Shown: positions 1-12,899, numbered from the stretch's first letter. The stretch is DNA of 64,000 bases from Camellia lanceoleosa (GCA_025200525.1 CM045758.1:165876261-165940260); one strand, 5' to 3'. Program-made: numbers and translations. The notes: generated by a model not told the origin, from the sequence alone.

Positions 1-108
1 TTAGATTCTAAGTTAATAGTGAATCAAATTTAAAATAATGTTATATATAATTAAAAAATAATCTGTAAAATTTGTCAATGTTAATTTGATAAAGAGATGA
101 GTCTTAAT
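1..108. other. AT-rich flank of retrotransposon A
   Basis: No coding or RNA signal is visible. The last five bases (104-108, TTAAT) are the left copy of the target-site duplication of element A; the right copy is at 15498-15502. Confidence 0.6.
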
Positions 109-879
109 TGTTGGCTACATATTTTGTAAAAGCCAATTACAATTCGACACGTGGCAGAATGAGGGTGTTATTGGAAGATGATTTTAATCTTAAATCTCAA
201 TCATACACGTGGCAATAAATATTGGTTTTCAAGTGGTCTGAGTAACACTAGATCAGTAATGAGATACAAGGTGACGTGGCCTCAACGGTTACCTATATTC
301 AAATTCAAATCTGAGGAGGAAGTTCAATTGCAAGTGATGGCGTAGTGGAACTATTTCTAAGGCAGCATGATCATCAATCATGGAGGAGCAGTTCGACGGT
401 TCGAAATACAATTCGAAGGTCATCTTTGACAAGTATAAATAGCAAGGAAGTTCGAAAAAAAGCCCCCAGACTCGGATCATATAAACCGCTTTTACTTCAT
501 ATTTTCCTTTCCAGTTTTACCTTTCCTGTACTTTAAATACTCGTTCTTTAAATACCTGCATTGTACTTCAATTCATAAGAGTAGTTTCAAGTAGGTTCAA
601 GTAGACTGTTGCTGTAAACCTCCTCGAGGCTGAGTTTGGACTATTGTAAGTATTTATGTTAATGAAATACTTCAATTGTTCTTCATATTAATTGTTATTT
701 CTCTTAATTTCTCCTAAAGTCAAGTTACCAGTAAAAGTCCTCTTCATTGAAATTTGAAAGAACTAAAACATAGTCGCCGATAATTGATTGGCAATTATAA
801 TTTTTCAGAAGGACTGATTGATCCTTGCTGGCACGCTCACATTTACAAATATACCCTTCGAAAAGCCAAAAAGCCAACA
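109..879 (+). repeat. 5' LTR of retrotransposon A
   Basis: 771 bp, starting TGTTGGCTACA and ending AGCCAACA, giving the 8-bp terminal inverted repeat TGTTGGCT. Nearly identical to 14724-15497. Differences seen are clustered (around 313-320, 447-455, 750-757, 776 and 803-809). Confidence 0.95.
434..441 (+). promoter_or_regulatory. Candidate TATA box in LTR A
   Basis: TATAAATA lies mid-LTR, at the expected position of the U3 core promoter; the same motif is in the 3' LTR at 15049-15056. Position and sequence are the only evidence. Confidence 0.5.
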
Positions 880-887
880 TATATTTT

Positions 888-905
888 TGGCACGCCCAGT
901 GGGAC
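888..905 (+). other. Primer binding site of retrotransposon A
   Basis: TGGCACGCCCAGTGGGAC begins 8 nt after the LTR end. It starts TGG (complement of the tRNA CCA tail) and sits where the minus-strand primer anneals. I cannot name the tRNA with certainty. Confidence 0.6.
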
Positions 906-913
906 TAATTAAA

Positions 914-3208
914 ATGGCTAGACGAAGACGACAAGGAGAAAATGAACGCTTGGAAGAAGGCGTAGAAGGAGAGGTAGAAATACCTAATCCAGGGGGGAAT
1001 GTGGTAACACACCCTGTGGAGACTCCTATGTTATCAGAACCTTTGGTCGAACAGACCAGTACTTCTGGACAAGAACCATATGTTCATGATATTGGACGAA
1101 ACCAAGGAATTGGACCATCCACCGTTCCATCTTCTCAGCCAACAAATCCATGGGATGGCTTAGTAGATGCTATGGGACAACAACTAATGAATACAATGGA
1201 AAGGTGGGCAACATCCTTTTTGGATCGAATGAACAACCACCAACCAACAAATACAAGACATACAGAGGAAATTTTAAATGTCCCTCAGCAAAGATTGGCT
1301 AGAGAAAAACAGCCTATGCAAGTTAATGGACAAACTAATGGTCAGACTAGTACTCAAAACTATGAAAGACCATCGCCTCAGTCTTGGTATGAACCCATTT
1401 CAAGGCCTGTAGTAGGCCAAAATGCCTCAGTACTCAACAGTGAAGCCACACCAGTTGGTAGATCTGGCCAAGTACAAGAAACTGGCATAAGAATGGTGGC
1501 AAATCCCATGTTCAAGCCATACCGCACCGGGGTTATAATAATCCCTTATTGAATTTATACCGGGGTTGGAAGGTTTGCCTACAAATGGAAGGGACACAAT
1601 ACCTATTCCAACACCTTTCATGTGTCCTTTAGCAGACAGCTCAAAGGGGTTTATCCATTCCCCAACAAAGAACTCGCACCACAGGGCAACCATCCCAAAT
1701 GTATCATTGTATGGACCAAGAGGACCACAGCACAAGTTTGTCCACCAAACCTGTGTTTGCTCCTCCCGATAGTGGTTCGAGAAGCCTAAAATATGGTCCC
1801 TAGGGACCAAATTGTGATATTGTTAGGGAGATATGTGGACCAATGGCTCGGGGGTCCAGACTCAGATATCTGAAAACCATACCCAGTGGGTTGATAGGGT
1901 ACATGAATACCCAAGAGGGTTTAGAATACCGATTTCACCCTATTCTATGGGCTGAAATCAATCAACAAGAGAGCATATTGCTAGATTATTTGCTCGGTGT
2001 GGTGAATTCGCCAATCATGACTACATAAAATTGAGATTATTTCCAAACTCTCTAACTGGGGGAGCGTTTGTATGGTATATCAACCTTACACCTGGCTCCA
2101 TTCAAACTTGGCAACAAATGGAAGAGGCATTTCATGCCCAATTTTTCCAATCAGAGCCAGAGGTGTCCATGGCAGATTTGGCAAGATTGAGTCAAAGGCC
2201 TGAAGAAAAGGCTACTCAATTCATTGCCAGATTTAAAAGGGTTCGAAATAAATGCAGAGTCATCCTTCCAAAGCCAGAATTTGTACGATTGGCTCAAAAC
2301 GGTTTAGAGTTCAGGCTTTGAAAGAAGTTTGATCAACTGAATTCAGGGATTTGGTCGAATTAACCTATAAGGTGTCTCGATATGAAGCATTACTTGAGGA
2401 AGAACAGGATCGAAACAATGCTTCATATAAGACATACTATAGAGATCCCAATTATGAGATTGATGCAGCAGAGATTGTGGGCAAAGAACCCGTAATCTGT
2501 GAAGCATTAATTCATAAGGATACAACTATCGACCAACAATTTAAAAAGAAAGACTTTCACAGAAAGTATTCTTTCGATTTAACAAAAGCAGATGACATTT
2601 TTGATCATTTGCTTGCAGCCAATTTCCTTAAGTTACCAAAAGGGGTAAAACTGCCTTCTCTTGATGAACTTAAAGGAAAAGTATACTGTAAATGGCATAA
2701 TTCTTGGTCTCACTCAACTAAAAACTGCATTGTTTTTCGAGACAGGATCCAAGAGCAAATCCGGAAAGGAAGTCTGAAGTTCCCAACCAAAACAGAGAAA
2801 GCCATGGGAATTGTGAGAACCCGTTTCGAAGTTGGAGAGAGTGCGGCTAACGTGGTTGTACCAAACTTTCAGAATTTGTCTCTGCAGGAACTGGAAGAGG
2901 TCAATGTGCAAATGCATATTGCCAACCAGACAGCTGCCAAGAAGGAGACCAGAAATCCACCAGTTATTGGACAGGATCTCTCACATCAGAAGGAACATTC
3001 TGATGAAGAAATACTGGATGACGATTCCTTGGAAGCAGCTGTAATGCAAAGGATGTGTCCCAGGTGTAGACTAAGCTACAAATGGTTGAAGGGGCTTCCA
3101 ATTGATGGGAAGCAATACTATAAGGATGTTCAGAGACGTCCTAGATCGACCAACGCTTACAACAAAAGGCCGCATCGGCTAGTGATAAGCGGCGACGATG
3201 GTGGTTGA
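914..3208 (+). pseudogene. gag: Degenerate gag of element A
   Basis: Structural capsid gene. ATG at 914 opens a hydrophilic leader (MARRRRQGENE) read to about 1551; the frame then changes near 1552, 2029 and 2322. The retrotransposon capsid domain is recognisable at 2031-2321 (GGAFVWYINL, then IQTWQQMEEAFHAQF). The 2351-3208 segment holds a zinc-knuckle variant CKWHNSWSHSTKNC (C-x2-H-x4-H-x4-C) near 2690-2731, shared in form with elements B and C here. Repeated frame breaks mean no full Gag can be made from this copy. A few breaks could be sequencing artefacts, but their number argues for real decay. Confidence 0.85.
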
Positions 3209-4344
3209 GCTGCGGTTAGCCGAATAAATGCTAAAGGCAAAAGGCCCTTGTATGAGTCTAGGCCACTTAACTACTATAGAATGGAGAGCAAACATTCTGA
3301 AAGAAAATCAGAGAGGAGTTCAGGTTATGGGACTAAAGCCAGAGATTGGCCCCTCAGACCAACCTCACACAGAACAGAAAATGGCCATCTCCATCGGCGA
3401 GAATCAAGCTCAAGTATGAGGCCGTAACCAAGCACTTACCCCGGCCATTCAAGATGGCTTCGAAGGTGGAAAATGGTGATTCAACGTCTGAATCAGTAAG
3501 CTCTTGGGTGCCTGGAGTCCCAGATTGGTTTGTAATGCAAAACAAACCTAGGGAATTCCCTGCCAGGAGAGATCTTGGAATTACAGGCAGAATGGTCAAA
3601 CCTCCTTTGGTGGCCCCAAATAATTGGGTATTGCTGAAGCACCCAAAGACAAAGGAACCAAATATGGTTCCGGTTATTTCCAGATCACAAAGGAGGAAGA
3701 TTCAAATACAGTACACCCAGACCGAGAAGGTCTGAAAGAGAGTGAAGAGAGTTCTTCACATGTCAAGACAGAAGAAAAGAAAGCTTCGAAGTCAGACCAT
3801 GTTCCAAAACCGAAGCTACAAAGTAAAGTGGTTTGTAGCAGAGAACAATTGGCCCAAGTTCATTCTGAACTAAAGGCCAGAGAGAAGTCCAGTTTGGCAG
3901 GGCTAGAGAAGGCTCTGATGGAAAGTGATAGTGAAATAGAAGAAGAGATTGGCATGAGCCAAAAGAAGGAAATGGCAGAAGAAGAAATGTTCGAAGCCTT
4001 CATGGCTGAACAAACATTTCTGACTGAAAACTTAACTGAGAAGGATCCTTCGAAGGGATCAGTTATCAATGAAATTCCAGAACGCAGCATGGAGGATCTT
4101 CTTTGAAGACACCGAAAAGGTAGCCAAGAGGGAAGAAGGTACAACCAACCATCGGTTTGGCTCATTTCCACCAGACGATCAACATGGTACATATACTACC
4201 TCATGAATTCCAGGCTGAAAATGAGGATCAGGAGGACCAAGACATGGATCCAATTCCTGTCTCTAGTGAGGAATCACAAGTGAGTATGGTACAGGATGCT
4301 CCTGAAATGGCTATCCCAATGGAAACTGAAGTAGCGAGGAGGAG
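3209..4344 (+). pseudogene. Gag-protease linker region of element A, degenerate
   Basis: Overlapping open stretches at 3346-3735, 3624-4106 and 4157-4348 in different frames, rich in Glu, Lys and Ser (for example EKKASKSDHVPKPK). They look like a charged spacer between Gag and protease, interrupted by frameshifts. I recognise no domain. Confidence 0.5.
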
Positions 4345-5272
4345 GTGAGCATCAACCTCTCATATCCTTTTGAATACCCCTCGAATTCCATGACTCAACA
4401 TGTCAAGCCTTTGTACATTAAGGCTTTCTTTGATGGGATACAGTTAAACCGAGTCCTAATAGACAATGGGGCGGCGGTAAATTTATTACCAAAATCTTCT
4501 TTGAAGAAATTAGGGAAGAAAAATCCCAGGTTGATCCCAACTAGTACTACCATTGCTGGCTTTGCTGGAGATAAGCAAATGGCCCAAGGTATTCTGCCTA
4601 TTAATTTGAGTGTGGGAACCAGGGATTGTATGACAGCATTCTTCGTGATCGACAACAATGCTAAATATAATGCCTTACTTGGAAGAGATTGGATTCACAC
4701 CAACAAGTGTGTGCCTTCCTCGTTGCATCAGAAGATCATGATGGCCCTGGGCAATAGAGAGACAGAGGAGATTGATGCAGATCCTCAACCCTTCATAGCT
4801 TGTGCAGACTTTGCAGAGGCCAAGCTGTATATTGAGGGAGTAACCCCACTCAGTGTATTGAGGAAAGCTGATGGCTCAGCCGAAGTGACGGCTGATGAGG
4901 AAGTTACACATCTGAAGCACTTAGTCCAAGAAAGTGCTGATGAAGAAGTTGTCGTGAAAGATGACAATGATGCCTGGTTGTAGGCAAAGAAGTGAAGAAC
5001 GAGAAGCCAAGTCGTTGGCTTTGATTAAATTTTCATCATTGGATGTAAAAGCAATAGTCCAGAAAGTACAAGAACAAGAGAGAGGCCATGATAATTGGTC
5101 AGAACAAGAGCAACAACAGGTCAGAAGTTTGACCTTTGGGAAATATTGTGCATTGGACATTGAAACAAAAGTCCAGGAGATACAAGAAGAAGACGCCTTA
5201 TGGACAGATTTTGTCTATGAGAAAGAAGGCAGAGATGTCGAGATAAAGAACCTAGGAGCAGAACAAGGTTAA
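4345..5272 (+). pseudogene. Retropepsin-like protease region of element A
   Basis: Aspartic protease that would cut the Gag-Pol polyprotein. The active-site segment reads VLIDNGAAVNLLPKSSLKKL near 4456-4515, with DNG where many retropepsins have D-T/S-G, and the downstream flap/ILG-like segment YNALLGRDWIHTNKCVPSSL follows. The reading frame 4345-4983 is open; coding-like acidic sequence continues in another frame at 4961-5272. The DNG triplet may be lineage-typical, so I do not count it as a lesion. Confidence 0.75.
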
Positions 5273-5314
5273 AAGGTTGCTTCAAAGGTCGAAGAAACCA
5301 AAGAGAAAGCTTCA

Positions 5315-6537
5315 ATGAATTCTCAGACGCAAGACCCCTTAGAAGAAGTGAATTTAGGGGAGGGTTCTGTACAGCAGCCCACGTATATAAGTACTTGTTT
5401 GAATGCTCTGGACAGAGACCAGTTATTGGTTGTTTTAAAGAAATACAAAGATTGTTTTGCATGGTCCTATAATGAACTACCAGGATTGGATAGATCATTG
5501 GTGGAACATAGGCTCCCTTTGAAGCCTAATTTCAAGCCATACAAACAGAAACCAAGAAGGATGAGTCCAGATGTAATTCAGAAGGTCAAGGAAGAAATTC
5601 TTAGACTACTTAAGGCAGACTTTATTAGAATGACGGGTATGTTGAATGGCTATCTAATATTGTGCTGTAGTTAAGAAAAATGGCAAAATGAGGGTATGTA
5701 TCGATTTGAAATTTAAATCTAGCAACTCCTAAAGATGAATACCCTATGCCTATAGTGGATCTGTTGGTGGACAGTTCGCGAGGGCATCAAGTTTTGTCAA
5801 TGATGGATGGCCACTCGTTATAATCAAATATGTATTGCGAGAGAAGACATCCACAAGACAAAGATTCAGATGTCACAGGAATATTGGCACCTTCGAATGG
5901 GTTAAGATGCCATTTGGTGCGAAGAATCTTTGGAGCTACGTGTCGAGGGCTATGAACACCATCTTTCATGACCTTATTGGAGGGTATCTAGAATGTTATA
6001 TTGATGACATCGTGGTAAAATCCCAGTCCATGGAGAAGCACTTGCTTCATTTAGAAGCAGCTTTTGAAAGAATGAGGAAGTTCAAGTTGAAGCTCAACCC
6101 TCTTAAATGTGCTTTTGGTGTGTCATCTGGAAATTTCTTGGGTTATGTGGTGCACAAGAAAGGAATACAGATTGATCAGAATAAAGCCAAAGCCATCATC
6201 GATGCTAGGCCTCCATCAAGTAAGAAAGAATTACAAAGGTTCCTTGGGCAGGTTAACTTTCTTCGAAGGTTTATTTCTAACAACCGCAGGAAAACTAAAG
6301 TATTCTCTTCCTTGTTAAAATTTGAAAGATGAAGAGGAATTTGTGTGGACAGGAGCATCAAAGCGCTTTCGAAGGTATCAAAGCCTACTTGGCCAACCCT
6401 CCATCTTGATGCCACCAAAAGGAAATAAGCCCTTGAAGTTATATATAAGCGTAGAAGATTCATTGGGAGCTTTCTTGGCCCAAGACAATGAAGAAGGCAA
6501 GGAACAAATTGTTTATTACCTTAGTAGGTTTTAAATT
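5315..6537 (+). pseudogene. pol: Reverse transcriptase of element A, broken
   Basis: RNA-dependent DNA polymerase. The N-terminal part at 5315-5674 carries HRLPLKPNFKPYKQKPRRM; the catalytic YIDD box lies in [12 protein letters not shown] at about 5990-6025, followed by LKLNPLKCAFGVSSGNFLGY typical of Ty3 elements. Frame changes near 5640-5840 and 6310-6330 break it. The connection segment (FLAQDNEEGKEQIVYYLSRF) ends at 6533. Confidence 0.9.
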
Positions 6538-6703
6538 CTTGTGAATGTAAATATTCAATTTTGAAAAGCTTTGTCTTGCTTTGTATTTTCTTTGCAATGA
6601 AATTAAGATATTATCTTTTACCTACAACCTGTCTTGGTAATTGCAACCACTGATTTGGTTAAATACATGTTGTCTAGACCTATGTTGAGGGAAGAATTGG
6701 CAA

Positions 6704-7105
6704 GTGGATATTAGCCTTATCGAATTTCATTTAGAATATGTCCCTCAAAGGGCGATAAAAGGGCAAGTATTAGCCAATTTTACGCGGATCATCCATCTCA
6801 AGCAAAGCCAAGAAGTAATGGAACTTGGTATGGCTAGTGTTGAACCATGGCAAATGTGGTTCGATGGATCGAAGGCCAATGGATTAATTGGGATTGGTAT
6901 CGTGATTAAGTCTCCACAAGGGGTAGAAACCACACATGGTTTCAGAGTGGATGAAGCTAGTTGTTCCAATAACCAGGCTGAATATGAAGCCTTAATAGTG
7001 GGACTAGAAATCCTTATTGGATTGCAAGTACATGCAGTTGACATATTTGGAGACTCTCAATTGGTGGTTAACCAAGTAAAAGGATTTTCAAGTGTCAAAG
7101 CATAA
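6704..7105 (+). pseudogene. RNase H domain of element A
   Basis: Removes RNA from the RNA-DNA hybrid. WFDGSKANGLIGIGIV supplies the first acidic residue, CSNNQAEYEALIVGL the Glu and FGDSQLVVNQVKG the next Asp, in the order expected for the plant Ty3 RNase H. The tail after 7105 is frame-shifted. Confidence 0.85.
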
Positions 7106-7374
7106 GCATCCTACCATATTATGTTGTTGCATTACATCTGCTCTCTCAGTTTCAAATAGCAAATGTAACCTATGTCCCAAGATTTTTGAACAATAGAGCT
7201 AATGATGTGGCTCAAAAAGCTTCAAACTTCAAAAGAAGGGATAATACCCAAAGGGACATAAGCCAAACAACATATCAGAGATTAATACAACCTTTGAATA
7301 AAAGGAATGTGATCTTGGAAGTCAATCATAATGACTTACAAGAACAGGATTGGAGGCATCCAATAATGTAAGAT

Positions 7375-8610
7375 TGGCCTTTGGTCCATCTTGAAGGCAA
7401 TGAGAAAAATTAAATTGCGATCTATGCAATACATGGTATATGGTAATGCTCTATATAAAAGGGAGGAGATGGCTTATTATTGGAATGTTTAGGCCCAAAG
7501 AAGCATTATGACTATGGTGAGGTTCATGAAGGCATTTGTGGTGCTCAGCAGCCTGGTGTAAAGATGAGATGGTTGCTTGGAAGGCATTCCTGTTATTGGC
7601 CAACTATTCTTTAAGATTGCATAGAATATGCAAAGGGTTGCCAGACATGCGAAAAACATGGCACGATAAGACATGTGCCCATAAGCCGCCTACATGCGAT
7701 GGTGAAGCCTTGGCCATTCAGAGGATGGGCCATGGACATGATGGGTAAAATTCACCCACCTTCTTCGAAACATCATTGTTTCATTCTAGTGGCTACTGAC
7801 TACTTCACTAAATGGGTCGAAGCCAAACCATATAAGGCTGTAGACCAGACAGAGGTCATTGGGTTCATTAAAGATCTGATCCATAGGTTTGGCATTCCAC
7901 AAACCATAACAGTTGATAATGGAACTATGTTTGATGGGAAAATGGTAAAGTCCTTTGTGGCAGAATTTGGGATTAGCCTTATTAATTCTACTCCCTATTA
8001 TGCACAAGCCAATGGTCAAGCTGAGTCATCCAATAAATCTTTGAAAAAAGGAATACAAAAGGTAGTGGAAGATAACCCTAGGGATTGGCATAACCTATTG
8101 TTGGATGTTTTATGGGCTTATAGAACTTCCCCAAGGTCGAGCACAGGAGTCACCCCTTATGCCTTAGTATACGGGCATGATGCAGTGTTACCTGTGGAAA
8201 TTAATGTTAAATCTCTAAGGGTAAGATGTCAAGATCAATTAGAATCTGAACAATATCATCAAAGCATGTGCTTGGAATTAGAAGACATAGATGAGGCGAG
8301 GATTTTGGCGTTAAACAGCATTCTTTTTCAAAAGAAGAAAGCAGCCAGGAATTATAACAAGAAAGTCAAGCATATTGGCTTTGATGAAGGTGATTTGGTA
8401 TGGAAAACAATACTCCCAATTGGGATTAAAAGCCATAAGTTTGGTAAATGGTCACCTAACTGGGAAGGACCATATCAAGTTCATAGAGTTTTGCCTTTTG
8501 GGGCATACCATTTAAGAAATTTGAATGGTTATGTACATCCCAAAAAGATTAATGGAAGATATTTGAAGCCGTATTTTCCAACCATTTGGGAAACACAAGG
8601 AATAGAATAA
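7375..8610 (+). pseudogene. Integrase of element A (core intact, zinc finger frame-shifted)
   Basis: Joins element cDNA to the genome. The HHCC zinc-binding region (HEGICGAHQ and CQTC) is recognisable around 7520-7665 but in different frames. From 7675 to 8610 a 311-codon frame is open and holds the D,D,E core: ATDYFTKW, VDNGTMFDGK and NGQAESSNKSL, then a C-terminal segment WEGPYQVHRVLPFGAYHL. This is the best preserved part of pol in this element. The stop is at 8608-8610. Confidence 0.88.
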
Positions 8611-8719
8611 ACATCGAATACAAAAACATGAGACTACTCAAAGGATGAACAAAATTTGTTCCTTTATAAAGAATTAAATACATTATGCCATAGATTGGCC
8701 CAGAAATCATTACAATGTC

Positions 8720-11700
8720 TTAATTGTTTTTGTACAACCGATTTCCTATTTCTAAGTCATGGGAACAGTTTGATAAACTGCACCATGTCCTTTTCCGATC
8801 AGCCTTCTTGGTTAGTGATCGCAATTTGGTGTCGATTCGATCCAAGGCGGTTTTCTTGACTAATTCCTCCTCCAGTTGGGCCTTCTTCTCTAGCAGTTGG
8901 ATTCGAAACTTGGAATCAGAGGAATGTTGTTCCTTGAGTTCTGATACTTCGGTATGTACTTGAGAAACAAAACTCTGATCTCTAGTAAGTTTCTCATCTG
9001 CAGCCTTAGCAGCATGACAAATATTGAGATAAAAATCAATGGTGGCTGCTGTCTGAGATAGATGATTTGAAACATTCATGCCGGACTGCTCAGCAATGTT
9101 ACAACACTGAAGGAACCCATTCCTAATAGTAGGCCTTTGTAGAGCCTCAAAGGGAATCCTTGAAAAGGAAATCAGCAGTTCTAGACATGTGTCTATGTCT
9201 ATTGAAGGTTCAGAAGGTTTGTTGCTGAAGGAAGAATTCTCAAAAATTTCCAGCAAGGAGTCAACCAAGACTAATGGCTCAGCTTTAATACTAAATGTTG
9301 GAGAGGTAGAAGATACATCGAAAAGACTAGCAAGTCTTCCTTCGAAGATATCTACTTCATCCCTAGACATGAAGGGCATGGAAAGTATTGTGGTGGAAGA
9401 CACAGAGGGCTGCATGGGGATGGGAGAAATGGATGGAGCATCTTTGGCAGCTTCTATAGTCTTAGCCACCAATGAATCAAGTGAAGAGGGGCTGGAAATA
9501 GGCATAGGTGATGAACCATGAATTGGAGAATTACCAGCACCCTCTGTGGAAGAATCAACTGTCACTAGGATTGGAGTAACAGCTGGAATATCCTTGGAAG
9601 AAAGAAGGGCAAGGTTCGAAGAAGGAATGAACTGAGGTAGATTGAAAGTCAGGAAAGGAATATATGTTTCTAGGCCAAGAAGAAGAGATGCAGGAATGTT
9701 GGGACTCAAGGAAGGTACAGGAAGCATAGGCTTGGGAAGTTGTATTTGAATAGTCTTCACGTTTTGCATCTGGTCAACTTCAACTGAAACTGGAAGAGGC
9801 CCCATTGGAAAGACAAGCGCAGTGGTTGTTACTGCAGAAGGAAGAAATGTAAAGCAATGTCAAACTTCAAATATTTAAAGCTGACGAAAGAAAACAGCAG
9901 AAGTATGAAAGAAATTACTTGTTTCGGAAATGTTGATATTGATGGGAGAGCTACGAAGAGAATAATGTTCGACAATTTGTTGTCTTCGAGCAGTTTCTCT
10001 TTGTAACACATCAGCAGCAGCAGCTTCGTCTCTCAGAAACTGTTGCTGCCGTTTCTTCTCAGCCCTCTCAAAAACGATTATTGCTTTAGAATGTTCCTGT
10101 TCTACTGCCTTGGCAGCGGCTTCATGAATCGGATCTTCCACCAAGTCAGCAGCAGAAACAGTCATCTTCTTTCTCTTCCTCCTTGGCAGTGATACTACTG
10201 GTTCTTTTTCAATCTCCCTCTCTTCAATCTGGGTTTCAGAGGTAAGTGCTTTCTCCATTACTATAGTGGGTGCTTCGAAAGAAGGATGCTTAATTGTCTC
10301 AGGAAGGGACGCAACTACCTTTTGTCTCTTTGTTCTCTGCAAGGACATTTCTGGTTCTTGCTCAACTTCTTCTTCGCCCAAGGATTCGGATTCCTCAGGA
10401 GGGAGGACTAGCTTCCTTTTTTGTTTTTGTTGTTGTTGTTTCTTTTTGAGAACAGCTAAAGTTTCAGCTCTCTTGGGAGATTCTTCATGTGAGGGCCCTG
10501 CACCAAAGAACAAAAATGTAAAGGAAAGGAACAGAAGATTCAAAAGAAAGGAAAAGGAGAAGTCTGAAAATATTTACCCTTCTTCGAAGCAGCTCTAGTA
10601 ACTCTAGCTGGAGGGGATGAAGTTGTAGGATTAGTCGTGGCAGCCTCGTGAAGAGGGGGAATGTCCTTAGATGTCGTTGGTTTAGCCTTCGAAGGCACTC
10701 CCAATCCTACCAGCAAGTCATGGGGATGTTCAGATAGGCGCACTTCCATATTGACTGTCCACCAGTTCTGAAATCTTTTCAAGACTGAGCCATACGGAAG
10801 AAAGGGGATAAATTGGAACTCATTCAACTCTTTCAGTAGTTTGAGAATTGCCGTCTCTAGTCTGGATTTGGATATTCTCAAATCTCTGACAGTAAGATGA
10901 ACATTTGAAAGACTGCAAAAAGGAACTGGTATCCTTTGAGTGAGTCCAAATTGTCTGGCAAATTGAGAAGGGCAGTACACCTCAGATATGCATTTGTAGG
11001 CTCGAGGGTTTAAACTACCAATGAACAATTCCCTTGGTAGTAGTATAGAGGCCCACATGTCTTTATGAGGAGAAGTGGAGCATTCTTTATCAGCCAGGAA
11101 AGCTTGCACCTGTGGTCCTTTATTGGCTTCAAAAGGACAGAAGAAAGAGGCAGATGGAGAAATGGGAAGTTGATAAAAGAAGGTAAAGTAGTAAGCGAAG
11201 GAAGCAGGGTAAAGGGCAATCCTAGCATACTTTTCCCCATAAGTACTAGGATCCTGAACAAGGAATTTTAGACATTTGGGGTGTAGGTCAGTGAAATAGG
11301 CAAAGAGCCAAAGTTGAAGCACCCAGAGGGGACCTCCTTGGTTAGCATCAAGAGGTTTCTCACAAAATTGAGAGCAGACTCTGTAGACATGACCTAGAAG
11401 ATAAGGAGCAAGAGCTATATGTTTTTTCAAGACGAGTGCCTTCGCGAGAGGAGCAAACTCAGGCATAATCCTCTGAGATAAGGTGCAAAAGAGGAATTTG
11501 CATAACCAATATAAAATGAAGGAAAATAGCTCTCTGTTTTTCACAGGACCTTCCTTTTTATTTTCAGACTTTACGAAGTCACTATAAGAGAAGCTTAAGG
11601 ATGGAAGAGAAAACTTAATTGGAAGGTCCGGGTAGTTGGGAGTAAATGGAGAACCATGGGGGGAAAGCCCTAAGAGATGGCAAATATCAAGAACGGTGGG

Positions 11701-12197
11701 GGCCATCATGCCGCACCGAAATTGGAAGAAATTAAAAGACATATTCCAGAAACATAAGGCAGCAGGTATCAAGAAAGGGTCCTCAGGAATGATGAACCTG
11801 GAAAGACGAAGGGCATCGAGGATACAGAGCTCTTGCAGGTCATCTTCTCTCGCAGGTACAACTCTGTCATACCATTCTTCCCATTCAATCCTCATTGTCG
11901 GCCGACAGCGGTGAGGACGATTCACCCTCGATTTCCCCAATCAAGCCCTTCTTCGTAAAGAAGGAAATGGTCCTCCAAGCGAGGATATAGGGCTGCGAGT
12001 TGAGCAGGAGCTTCCCGAAAAATAGGGCCAAGGACGTATTCCTGTTTGTTGCTATGACGAGGTACGAAAAGACGTCCATCTATGTGGCTTGACTCACCAG
12101 ATGATAGTTTGGTGATTTCTTCATCGATACATCGCTTCAAAGCCATGGTAGGACTGATACGATCGCTAGTAAACACTTTTAGTGAGGAAGAATCCAT
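8720..12197 (-). CDS. Antisense extra gene with plant mobile domain, inside element A
   Basis: Multi-exon gene antisense to gag-pol. The segment 11940-10578 matches the aminotransferase-like plant mobile domain family (ALCFWNMSFNFFQFRCGMM, PTVLDICHLLGLSPHG, later EVYCPSQFARQFGLTQRIP). ATG at 12197 opens a 92-codon upstream part; the frame changes near 11930, so either a lesion or an alternative ATG at 11895 applies. Two introns are inferred: 10577-10498 and 9918-9832, both GT-AG and phase-consistent. The 3' exon 9831-8720 is Ser/Pro-rich and ends in a probable coiled coil (LEKKAQLEEELVKK). Exons after the first are free of stops, unlike gag-pol. The function of this domain in retrotransposons is unknown; it could be a captured host-type gene kept by the element. 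Confidence 0.75.
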
Positions 12198-12420
12198 TGA
12201 TAGCGAGTAATAAGGAAGAGGGGTTTAACAGGAGATCGGTAGGGTTTGTGTGTCAAAAGAGCAAGTGATTTCAGAGTACAAAGCAAAGGGGCTTTTAAAA
12301 GGCTTTATGTCTGAAAAATATATTGCGTAAATCGTTATGTACCAAAAGTATGAATATGAGAAGACTCTTCCAATATTGATAGTTTTGGAGGGAAGAACAC
12401 ATTCTAAATGTTGACGTCAG

Positions 12421-12512
12421 CTTCGAAGAACAATATTTGGCTTCGAAGCCAATTTTGGCTCCAAGAAATCAAGTAAAACGGCTTCGAAATATAGAATCCG
12501 GCTTCGAAGTAA
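12421..12512. repeat. Cluster of TTCGAA palindromes
   Basis: TTCGAA, mostly as CTTCGAAG, occurs four times in about 90 bp, roughly 230-310 bp upstream of the antisense ATG at 12197. The hexamer is also frequent elsewhere in element A. It could be promoter sequence of the antisense gene or compositional bias. Confidence 0.4.
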
Positions 12513-12670
12513 ACTATATGTTTGAAGACGCTAAGATGCAAAGAAAATCAAAACCAATCATTGGTTTTTACAAGAGAAGATGGTCCATTGAATTAAGACA
12601 GCATAAGATGCTTTTCAAAGTAAGAATGGTCAACTTAAAAATGACTGACTATATTAACTATAACCATATG

Positions 12671-12899
12671 TTGGTTATAATTAGCTTTGAAAGGTAAGGC
12701 TGTTAACTTCGAAGCATTAATTTGAGATAATATTAACCAAAATTGTCAAATTTTGATCCATAAATTGGAAAAAGACATATTGGCTGTTGGTTATAATTAG
12801 CTTTGAAAAGTAAGGTTGTTAACTTCGAAGCATTGATTTGAGATAATATTAACCAAAATTGTCAAATTTTGCTCCATAAATTGGAAAAAGACATATTGG
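12671..12899. repeat. Two-copy 116-bp tandem repeat
   Basis: Sequence starting TTGGTTATAATTAGCTTTGA at 12671 repeats at 12787 with only a few differences, each copy containing GTTAACTTCGAAGCATT and ending AAAAGACATATTGG. It lies between the two antisense genes. Confidence 0.85.

Noticed and set aside
12421..12512. Heat-shock elements made of TTC and GAA
   Set aside because: The TTC and GAA blocks abut without the two-base spacing of a heat-shock element.
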